A DNA stretch of 64,000 bases, taken from positions 21,739,456 to 21,803,455 of the forward strand of contig CM049318.1 in NCBI GenBank assembly GCA_026874595.1, in the 5' to 3' direction. Both the position numbers and the translations under genes were made by a program. This document shows positions 23,016-33,128 of this stretch, in pieces (positions within the stretch are counted from its first letter, which is position 1; each line of letters begins with the position of its first letter). The notes beneath the pieces were generated by a model. It saw nothing but the letters and a program-made list of their open reading frames with translations, did not search any database and was not told the DNA's origin. Source of the stretch: Sipunculus nudus. Taxonomy: Eukaryota > Annelida > Sipuncula > Golfingiida > Sipunculidae.

Positions 23016-24440
23016 CCCCATATTCGGTGAAAATAGTGTTTCTCAAGTTGATAGTCGAAGAAACCATGGTTTCTTGCCAAGTGTCAGTATATGCTGCTGA
23101 AGATTCGGGACTATTTGTAAAGGGGCTGGGGGGATTGTCTGGGGATACTATGTCTAGTTTAATAAGTCAGAACCCTGTCACGCAAAGCACTCTGTATATG
23201 TTCAATACCCATGTCCTGGACCAGATGTCCCTGCTGTCCAAACTTTTAATGTAATGAATGCCTGAAATCATCTCAGTTTGTAATTGGACCAACACCAATG
23301 ACGAGAAGTCCAGATGCCACACTGCATGTTGAGCAGTGGACGACATTTTATGGAACAGAGTGAATAAGGTTTCTTTATGTCTTGTTGCCAAGCACCATCC
23401 ACCATGTGATGTTAATAATAAATAGGAACAAGTTCAGTAAGGCCCAACTCATAAATATGAAACAAGTTCGGTTAAAGTAAACCGGTTCTGTATGGTTAAT
23501 TAGTGGACAGTTTCTGGTTTAATAGACAATTGTTATAATATTGTTAATTATTCAGTCACACTAAATGAAATAATGATGAAAATGTTATCAAAATTTAGAG
23601 ACCTATGTCTGAGCACTTTGAGACCTTGTAAGAACATTTTTAATTTTGACTGGCCAATTTATATGTCAATTATGATGGAAAGAGACTGTATCCCTGTGTT
23701 CATATAAGGTATCCACTTAGATGTATATAAGACGACCTTGACATAAAGGATAGGTGTGTCTCATCTTTAGCTTTACTGATCTAAAGTAATGAATACTGAA
23801 TTCAAAACACTTCCAAAGGACTGTTTATACCTTAATTATTAATATATCTTACTCTTTAACAGACATCAATAGTATCAGTTAAGAAAATAATTAACAAAAT
23901 GCACTGTGTTTACCCATTGTTGCCATCATGCCAGTATAATTCATTATCGAGAAACCAACACATGCTCTGGAGATTGTTTCATACTTTTATAAAGTGAACA
24001 GTTACCCTAAACAGGAACCAGTTTTGTATTTTCGAGTGGGACCTTAACTTACTGTGATATTGATTAACCACTGCTAGAACCAGTGAACAAGTGTTCCCCT
24101 GACACCTGCACTAATATTATGACCTCCATGTGTGGGCTCATTATATGTATCGGCAATTTAATAATATGTTGGTAATTGTAAGGAAACAGTTTAAGCAACA
24201 CCCCTTTGCCATGAATCAACTGTAGACCATATTCTTAACATATACCAATATGAAATATTAAAAAAAAAAAACAAAAAAAAACTAAGCCCATGTTAATGCA
24301 ACATTAGTCCATCCATGGACCCCACATTTTATGTTAAATCTGTTGGACAGACATCTGTCTAAGAATTCTAATATAGGGGCCATTGATGGACTATAGCTAG
24401 AGTATGTACTATTCACAATGAATACAAATACTTTTCATTA
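23016..24440. other. intergenic, no gene seen
   Basis: AT-rich, with no domain-like frames. An A-run interrupted by a C lies near 24260. Confidence 0.4.
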
Positions 24441-24454
24441 AATCTTCAGATCAG

Positions 24455-24740
24455 TAATTAAGTGCTCAGGGGTAGAGTACAGTACTGAAAGCCAGATTGG
24501 CAGGAGTTCAAATCTCAGCCGAGGTGGTGAGATTTTCACGGTCAGCACCCACCTAGGGTGAGTGCTCTGCAGGCTTACTGCAAAGGCTGTGACCCACAGC
24601 TCTGTGTCACTCATAAACAAGTATGTCTTTGGGGGTTTCCTTGGACCCAGCAATGACTATGATTACACACTAAGAACCTGCAGGTGCGGTAGACTCTGGG
24701 CCTGGGTGACACCAGGATACAGAGTAATATGATAGGAATC
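24455..24740 (+). mobile_element. tRNA-derived SINE-like repeat
   Basis: A box-like GTGCTCAGGGGTAGAGTAC at 24462-24480 and B box GGAGTTCAAATCTC at 24503-24516, followed by about 200 bp of non-tRNA body ('acccacctagggtgagtgct'). The tRNA-like head is distinct from the heads at 16524 and 56255. Confidence 0.65.
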
Positions 24741-24839
24741 AAGTGTCACCACCCTGTCTTGTAGTCCCAAACTGAAATTTAACTCTGCAGATGTATAAAC
24801 TTAGATTAAAAATTAAATAAAAGAGCATAAAAAAATGGA

Positions 24840-25310
24840 GGCTGTTATATATCTTCAAGGTCAAGTCTGCTGAAATGTAAAATTTTGGTGAACCCTTTAA
24901 CTTTTGAAGTATTTCACATATTGTCCTCAAATATTGTACACCAGTTGTTCTTACAAAGTTCTCAGGATCTTCAAGGTAAAATCAGCTGAATCATAGTTAT
25001 TGTCTTGTGAATGCAATAACTTTTGAAGTGTTGCAAATTTTTCTCCTCAATTTTAGACACTCATTGTTCCTACCAAAATCTTGAAGAAGTTTGAAATTCA
25101 GTGACCCTTACCTTGACCTTCAAGGTCAAATTAATGCAATTTTAGGGTTATTGTGACCCCAATACTTTGGAAGTTCTGAAATTTTTTCTTCAAATTTAAA
25201 ACACCAGTTCTTTCTGCCAAAATCTCATTGGAGTTTGAAAAGCAGTGACCTTGACCTTGACCTTCAAAGTCAAATCTGTTAAATCTAAAATCATCATTTT
25301 AAAGTAGTGC
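24840..25310 (-). repeat. ~137-bp AAGGTCA repeat, minus orientation
   Basis: 'ttcaaggtca' or variants at about 24855, 24971, 25116 and 25262. The segment 'acttttgaagtatttcacat' is the reverse complement of the phrase in the 841-1430 array, so this is the same family inverted. Confidence 0.7.
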
Positions 25311-25791
25311 ATATATCTGTTTTTGCTTTTGGAGCCATTCTAGTTCATTCTTGAACTGTTTGCTTGGTAATGCCAACTCCTACACTCAAGTATCAAAAGC
25401 TTGCATGCATCATGATCAGTGCCATAAATTTGAGCCAGACATCACTACCTCACAAATCAAGAATTTTTATGCTACCAACCAGCTGTTTCTTCTGTGTTTC
25501 TTCCATGTTACTTCTGTTGTTTGGGCATTGTCATGCATGTGCAGGATAGGACATCATGTCAGGCAATCTTGTTATTGTAAGCAGACTCATTTTGATTGTG
25601 TTTACTCACACAGAAATATAATAACGTATAAAACAGAGAATTGGAGATACTAGTCCATGGATGGTTTGCAAAGAAACTTTTGTATACAGTCAAAATAAAA
25701 TACTAGCATTAGAAAATACACATATTATTACAAATGTTTATACACTTGCAAAATATAATGATAAAGTGTGTTTATGTTTACTGTTTTCTAG

Positions 25792-28700
25792 TGGACTGGA
25801 TGAAAAAGGAATTTGAATGTAAGAGTGCTGTACAGTCCAGCATTGCAGTCGCCATCAACAAAGGGAACAACTCTCACCGCTTGGGGAATGAAACAAGTGG
25901 AAAAGAGCCTGTCACGCACTCCCTGTCAGATCAGACCCACACACAAATAGATGGGGAGAGAGTAACATCAGAAAATACTCCAGAAGAACATAATCCTTTC
26001 CCACAAAGGCCGCTTGATAAGGCTGTCAAACAAGAAGAATCAAATCTTTGTGACATGATGCCAGATCAAAACACAGAATGCAACAGTAAACCTGTATCAG
26101 CCATAAAACCAAATACTCGGAGAAGTAAGGTACAGAATGCTAAAGAAAAAAAAGCTTACACCTGTGATGAATGTGGGAAATGTTTTCCAGTTCCCAGCAA
26201 ATTAGACAGGCATCGACGGACTCATACAGGAGAAAAACCTTATAAATGTGAGTATTGTGAAAAAGGTTTTTCACGTGAAAGTTCACTAAAATACCATGTC
26301 ACCTCTCATACTGGCAAAAAGTCTTTCAAATGCGCGCATTGTGACAAAATGTTCCCTGCAAAGTATTCTTTAGTTGAACATGTCAGGATTCATACTGGTG
26401 AAAAACCTCATGAGTGTAGCCAGTGCGGGAAGTGTTTTAGACATAGAGGGTCTCTTTTGGGACATGTAAAAATACACACTGGGGTTAAGCCATTCTCTTG
26501 TGATTTCTGTAAAAAGAGTTTTCTGAGGGCAAGTAAACTAAAAAGACACTTGAAAACACACAATAAGCAAGGCAAAATAAGTGCACATAAAGGACGAGAA
26601 GTGCTGGACGCTGACAGTGACTTGGATGGATGCAGTGGGCCCGATGGCCAAGAGCCTAGCAGTAAAAGAGAAGGCATGATTGAACGTCCTAGCAACGAGA
26701 TAGAGGTCAGCAGTGAACCATATATAAGCAGGAATAATTTAAATGAGCTAAGCATTAGCAATGAGGCAGACCTTTCTGGTGAGCCCTCTATCATCGGTAT
26801 ATCATGTGGTGCATCGCCTCCGATTTGTACAGTTCACGTATCAAATACCGAGAGTTCCAGTAATAAAAGCTCTGAGGTTGAAAGCAGAAAGAGAAAGGTG
26901 ACGAAAGACAACTCCGTGCCTAGTTGCTTAGTTAATAACACTCAAGAGAGGTATATGCAGTCGGAATCTTGCTCACAAGATGATGAACTTAATGATACCA
27001 AACGCTGCACTGTGACACAAGGTGAATCTTTACCACATGATGTTCATAATGATTGTAGAATTGACGATAAACTATCAGATGTGAGCCAAGGAGATTGTAC
27101 CGTTTTCAACATCACCAATCATAAAGTAGGAGATCATCCTCATGTGGCATCCTTTGCAGTTGAAAGAACAGAACATTTAAATCAAGCCTTACATTCCCCT
27201 AACATTATAGATGAAAGAATCGGGAGAGAGAAAACATCAGGTCTCATAATGGCCAAAGGTGATGAAAATGCATTACAATCGAATAAAGAAATACCTGGCA
27301 ATCAACATGTGCCTAAGGTACCGAATACTATTAGTCTACCGTATGAACCAAACAAAATGTCTTCTGAGCTGCATTCAAAGACAGATATAACAAAAGAAAT
27401 AGAAATTGATAATTGCGGATCCATACCTGAGAGCATTAAAAGGAATACTAGTCACCCATGCAGCCAGTGCATTAAGCATTTCTCATCTGCCAGTAAGCTA
27501 AAAAGACATTTACAAAGTCATAGTAGAGATAAGTCTGCTAAATGTGAAGTGTGTTGGAAGTATTCCTTCTCAGCAGATTCAGAGAAATTGCACATGACGA
27601 CACAGAAAGGTGAAAATTCATTTTGTTCCCCATATTGCGGCTTAGGACACCCAGATAAGTCAGCATTAGAGAAAGGCATTAGACCAATCACATATGATCA
27701 CTGTAATAAAGGATTCTCTGAAAAGAGTAAGCTGGTCACACACACGCAGGTTCATACTGGAAGGAAACCGTACAAGTGCGAAATATGTTCCAAAAGTTTC
27801 TCAGATAAACGGGGGCTCAAAAGCCACGTCAACACACACAATGGATCTGAGCAAGATTCTCATAATGACACAAATGAAACTGATCTTAGATTGAACCTAG
27901 ATGATGTCTGTACACTTTATAAAAACAAAGAGTCGTGTTTTAAAAGTAAATCGGGTGTTAACTGTAAGCCTGGTGTTGACAGAGAGTCTCTCCGTGAAAC
28001 AGAATGTAACACTATTGAGCAAATCTGCAGTGAGTTTGAGGCCAGCAGTGAGCAGGATGTTTACAGAAATGTCACCAGTCAGCCAATTGTCAGTGAACAA
28101 GGCAATTCTCTTGAGCCTAGTATCGTCGGTTTTTCATGCATTGCAGCTCCACAGACTGTAACAGTTCATATATCAGACGTTATTGTGGATAAAAATGGTT
28201 CCATGTTTGAAAACTATGGAGGAGAAAGCAACGGAAAGAGAGCAGTAACTGAAAAAAACTTCATTTCAGTTGGTACAGAAAATGAACCACAAAAGAGTAC
28301 AGAAAAACATGACATTCAACAGTTTGCGGAAGCACATGATATTAGTGAACCAAGCAATTCTCATGGGCCCAGTATCGTTGGTTTAGCATGCATTGCAGCT
28401 CCTCAGACTGTAACAGTTCATATATCAAACGTTATAGCGGATAAAGACGGTTCCATGATTGAAAACTATGGAGGAAAAAGCAACAGAAAGAGAGTAGTTA
28501 CTGAAAAAAACTTCATATCAGTTGGTAAAGAAAATGAAACGCAAAAGAGTACACAAAAACATGACATTCAACAGTTTACGGAAGCACGTAACATCAACAG
28601 TCTAGAGGTGGAACCAAACGAAATGTCGATTGAGATACCATCGACAGCAGGTGCTGGTAATGAAATGGGAACATACACACTTACATCTGTTACTCGAAGC

Positions 28701-31700
28701 ATGGCACAGAAGAAAAAAATTCTCTCTTACAGTCAGAGCAACAAACGTTTTCCCGATGCCAGTAAACTAGAAAGACACTCACAGAGTCACAGCAGAAGGA
28801 AGCCAGTTAAATGTGAAGATTGTGGAAAGTATTTCTTTTCAGCAAGTGAACTGAAAATACACATGAAGTTACACACTCAAGAGAATTCGTTTAAATGCAC
28901 AGATTGCGGCTTACTACGCCCTAGTAAATCAGCGCTAGACCAGCATATGAGGGCACATAGAGGAGAGAAACCGTTTACGTGTTCCCAGTGCGACAAATCA
29001 TTCAAATATTCTGGAACACTGAAGCTTCATTTGGTTAAACATGCAGGAATTAAACCTTGCATATGTGAGCTTTGTGGTAAAGGATTCCTGGGAAAGATTA
29101 AACTGGCAATCCACATGCGAGTTCATAAGGGAGGGAAACCGTACAAGTGTGAAATATGCTCCAAATACTTTTCAGATAAGTTGGTGCTTAAACGTCACCT
29201 CAAGACGCACCCTAAAGAAAAGTCATTTAGTGGTCCTTTTAGCAATGAGCTTAGAAATAAGCAAGATAGCAACTGTGAGGTCAGTGGTTTTAAGAGTAAG
29301 ACAAGTGTGAACATTGAACCAGGTGTTAACAGAGATCTGGGGGATCAGAGCAGCGCAGGAGTCAATAGCAAGTTGGATGAAAACAGTAAGCCTGGTGTCA
29401 ATGATAAAATTAGTGACAGTAGGAAGTTAAGTGTTGAGCATGATGCAGGTGGTAACAGAGCATTAAGTCCACATAGTGAAGAAGATGAAATGAGCAGGTT
29501 AGAAAACGACAGAAGGTCTATCATTAAGATTAATCTATCTATACCTGCAGATGTTAATGGTACAAATGAGTCAGATGTTTACAGTCAGTTATCTACAGGT
29601 AAAGAACGCAGCGCTTTTCGATTCTCATCTGAAGCTGCTCATGATACATGTGAAGTAAATATATCAGAAGTGTTCTCAAACAAAAAAAGTTCTACTATGG
29701 TAGATTTTCCGGTAGAATGCAACGAAAAAAGAAATACAGAAGAAGTTACAAGTGACGGGGATGGTTGTGCATTAGATGAAAAATCAAAGGAAGCTAGCAG
29801 TTTACAAAATACAAGAGCGGGAAGGCATACCAAAGATGAAAGCGTATCACCGGAGCACCTTACAGATTTTGGCGGTGAAAGTGATGATGAAACAGAGAGT
29901 AGTAGCCCGAGTGGTGACAAGGAATCACGAGAGATTGAAGAGGAACAAACAAAAAAAGTCCGGGTCACTAATGACAACATCGGAGTTTTCAAGAGCAGTG
30001 AAGATGATACCAGAACGTGTGATAAAGGAGAACCAAATGTGGTGCTTAGGGATGATACCGGGTGTAGCAGTGGAAATGTTAATATATTAAAATCACGTGA
30101 AATTGGTGGAGATGAAGGTGAAAAAGAGGAAGGTTCATACAAAATTGAGATGAAAACGACCTGCGGGTATAATGAAGTTAGAGGATCACATGAAACCCAC
30201 GAAGGTGATACAGAGAGGGACAGTTGTTTGACTGAGGTACAAGGAGAAGATAATATATCGCCATTGTTTGGTTCAGAGGAACATGCTGATGTACTGCCAG
30301 AATCCTCTTCCACCAGAAGGGAAAGGATTGATAATGAAGGCAGACCTAGGTTTGATAAAGAATGTGTATCGCAACTGAATAGTGAAAACACTGAAAGCGA
30401 GGAAACCTCTGTAACCCCCGAAATAATCAGTGGGTCAGCATCAGATAATTTGACCAGTGAGCTACCTGTTAACGAAATAGAGAAACAGAGTAGGGATGGA
30501 AGTGACTCAGGAAATAAAACATTGAAGCAGGGCAGAAGAAAATCTTATCCATGCAGCCAATGCAATAAATCATTTCCAGTTCCAAGCAAACTGAAAAGAC
30601 ATATGGGGTCTCACAAGAGGTTGAATAGGAAAGAATCCCTATGGTGCAGCCAATGCAATAAACAGTTCAAGTGTGCCTCTAAGCTAAAACGACATTTGCA
30701 TAGTCACAGTGGAATTAAATCAGCTAAATGTGAAGAATGTGGAAAAATGTTCAGTCATGAAGGCACCCTGAAAGTGCACATGAAATTACACACTGGAGAA
30801 GATTCATCACGGTGCCCATATTGCGACGCGTGTTGTACCACTAAATCAGCTCTAGAGCGGCATTTGAGAACACACACAGGAGAAAAACCTTTCAAATGTT
30901 CTCAGTGTGAAAAGTCATACAAGGAAGCAGGCTCACTCAAATTGCACATGACGACACACACTGGTTTCAAACCATTTGTATGTGAGCAGTGTGGGAAGTG
31001 CTTCCCGAAAAGCAGCAAACTTAAGAGACATATGGGTGTACACACCGGAGAGAGGCCATACAAGTGTGAGGTGTGTTCTAAGTGTTTCACTGATGCGTGG
31101 GTGCTGCGAAATCACCATAAAACGCACACTGGAGAAAAACCATTCAGTTGCAAGGTTTGTGGCAGATGTTTTTCTGCTGCACATAACCTTAGCAACCACA
31201 TGCTGACTCATTCCGGAGAAAAACCGTTCAAATGTTTTTGTGGTAGATGTTTTACACAACGCAAGGAGTTAAAGAAGCACAAACGAACACACTCAGACGC
31301 AGGCTATGTTTGTAAGGTTTGTAACAAACATCTCCCTTCATCCTATGCCCTGACGATTCATGCTCGGACTCATACAGGGGAGAAGCCGTTTATGTGTGAC
31401 CAATGTGGTAAGTGTTTTTCTCAGAGTCGTAACCTTCGAGAACACATGATGAATCATACGGGGGATAAACCTTTCAAATGTGACGAGTGCGGTCTTCGCT
31501 TTGTTAGTGACAGCGTACTTAAAGCTCACAAGAGGCTACATACGGGAGAAAAACCGTACAGCTGCGAGCATTGTGGGAAAACATTCAGAACTACAGGAGC
31601 TCGAGGTAGCCACATAAAGGTCCACCTCACCGAGAAGCCTTTTATATGTACCTGCGGCAAAGGGTTCTCCACTGAAAAAGAGAGGGACCTGCATTCTAGG

Positions 31701-31904
31701 ATGCACAGCGGAGAAACGCCACACCGGTGCGAGTACTGTGGGAAATGTTTCCCAAAGGCCTGTCGTCTGCAGTATCATCTCCGCACACACACAGGTGAGA
31801 AGCCCTTCATTTGCTACGTGTGCGGAAAGTGTTTCTCCCAGGTTCAGTCGATGAGACTGCATGTGAAACGACAACATCCCGATTCACAGCAGGACCAACA
31901 GTGA
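25792..31904 (+). CDS. giant poly-C2H2 zinc-finger protein (large terminal exon)
   Basis: A splice acceptor (ctgttttctag) ends at 25791. The frame is then open to TGA at 31902-31904. The first Met after the acceptor is at 25800, giving 2034 residues; the Met at 25734 lies in what reads as intron. Thirty-two finger-like units form four blocks: A residues 120-254 (26157-26561, 5 fingers), B 552-680 (27453-27839, 5, three decayed), C 976-1137 (28725-29210, 6, one decayed) and D 1583-2026 (30546-31877, 16). TGEKPF/Y-type linkers join many fingers, and spacers are acidic and Ser/Asn-rich with an SRKRKV nuclear-signal-like patch. Such proteins are nuclear DNA binders, often transcription factors; targets unknown. 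No BTB, KRAB or SET domain is seen, but upstream exons may add one. Fingers at about 31227 and 31641 have CX1C instead of CX2C. Orthology not assigned. Confidence 0.9.
28101..28604 (+). repeat. 252-bp in-frame tandem duplication in zinc-finger spacer
   Basis: Unit 1 at 28101-28352 and unit 2 at 28353-28604 align without gaps over 84 codons and are close to identical (PSIVG-F/L-S/A-CIAAPQTVTVHIS ... EKNFISVG ... KHDIQQF). A shorter, more diverged relative begins at about 26781 (EPSIIGISCGASPP..TVHVS). Confidence 0.9.
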
Positions 31905-31997
31905 TATCTGTATTCCTATATAAGGCCGCAGAAACGACAACATCACCTGTCACAACAGGACAGACTGTGAAACCTGTATTCCAATATAGGGCAGCAG
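31866..31997 (+). repeat. 66-bp tandem duplication spanning the zinc-finger stop codon
   Basis: Units 31866-31931 and 31932-31997 both start AAACGACAACATC and contain CTGTATTCC-A/T-ATA. The stop TGA at 31902 has its counterpart TGA at 31968, in the same frame because 66 is a multiple of three. Confidence 0.85.
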
Positions 31998-32007
31998 GAG
32001 TGGTAGG

Positions 32008-32013
32008 AATAAA
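32008..32013 (+). terminator. candidate polyadenylation signal of zinc-finger gene
   Basis: AATAAA 104 bp after the stop codon. This is the nearest canonical hexamer. Confidence 0.5.
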
Positions 32014-32764
32014 AAACTTTTTTCCTCAGTCTTTAACAGGGGAATTGTAAGCAGGACTCGGTGATCTATAAGTAACAGTTATAACGCTTTAAGGAATAAC
32101 CATAGAAATTTCATGCTAGAACACGAGGCAAGATGCTGGTGCAGAATAATTAAGATTTACGGGGATCCTAGTTTGTTGCTACATATCAGCTACTAAAGTA
32201 AAAAAAAATCTAAGGTGTTACCCTTTCCAACGGATTGGTAGAAATTGAAAAATGCTTTCCGTGCACTTGTTTGCCTGTCTGCAAAGGCGTTATTACGACC
32301 CCTGCTTTAAATTTAAGGACAAATATGTAAAATTAAATTAAGCGAAAAACATTAAGACCAAAAAAATTACAGAAAACTTTTTTATTTAGAGATTCAATAC
32401 ATGTGGATCAAATAATCTGTACTTTTTATCGGTCTTCGCCTAATGGAATACTTTGATGGTATGCCTACTTCTTTATGCATAGGGTACTGTACGATAAACA
32501 GGTTTTGTTCTCTGTTTGTTCTTCTTACCAAGTAAGAGTTTCATACAATACTTTTACTAAAATCGTCCATCTATTCCGGTGGAACAGAATTAAGATCTCG
32601 AGAAATATGATAATAAAAGTGTAGCTTGCCTCAGGCAATGGAGCGGAAATGTTTTTTTTTTTTGGGCGCCACATGAAAAGATATCAGATATTTCAAACAA
32701 TTTTTTTATTTTTGGTTAGTCCTCCATCTGATGTGGAAAACGATTAAGTGATGCGATGTTGATA

Positions 32765-32766
<2 letters not shown>

Positions 32767-32818
<52 letters not shown>
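32767..32818. repeat. (TA)n microsatellite
   Basis: TA tract ending unit 1 of the ~210-bp repeat. Confidence 0.95.
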
Positions 32819-32825
<7 letters not shown>

Positions 32826-32985
32826 TGATGATGAAAGTGTAGCTTGCCTGAGGCAATGGAGCGGAAATGTTTTTTTTTGGGCGCCACATGAAAAGAAATC
32901 AGATATTTCAAACATTTTTTTTATTTTTGGTTGGTCCTCCATCTGATGTGGAAAACGATTAAGTGATGCGATGTTGGTAATATAC

Positions 32986-33026
<41 letters not shown>
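32986..33026. repeat. (TA)n microsatellite
   Basis: TA tract ending unit 2 of the ~210-bp repeat. Confidence 0.95.
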
Positions 33027-33034
<8 letters not shown>

Positions 33035-33128
33035 TGATAATAAAAGTGTAGCTTGCCTGAGGCAATGGAGCGGAAATGTTTTTTTTTGGCGCCATATGAA
33101 AAGAAATCAGATATTTCAAACAATTTTT

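Larger units (their letters stand above)
32604..33128. repeat. ~210-bp tandem repeat with TA tracts, interrupted by copy B
   Basis: Three units begin 'gaaatatgat(a/g)at' at about 32604, 32819 and 33027. Each has 'gtgtagcttgcct', 'gcaatggagcggaaatg', 'gcgccacatgaaaagaaatc' or a variant, 'ccatctgatgtgg' and 'aagtgatgcgatgttg', then a (TA)n tract. Unit 3 stops in its T-run at 33128 and resumes at 35850. Minus-strand Ile-Tyr open frames here are artefacts. Confidence 0.85.

Noticed and set aside
22823-23254. 143-codon + frame
   Set aside because: First half is the ~276-bp tandem repeat, and no domain or codon bias is evident.
25734-25799. Upstream Met and 22 codons as the start of the zinc-finger protein
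   Set aside because: AT-rich, intron-like, and ends in a polypyrimidine tract plus TAG acceptor. The first exonic Met is at 25800.
29639-30391. 250-codon minus-strand frame and other frames inside 25792-31904
   Set aside because: Antisense shadow of the zinc-finger gene's acidic spacer.
32640-33070. CCTGAGGC...GGAAATG in the ~210-bp units as a hammerhead core
   Set aside because: The invariant A9 is replaced by C and stem II does not form.
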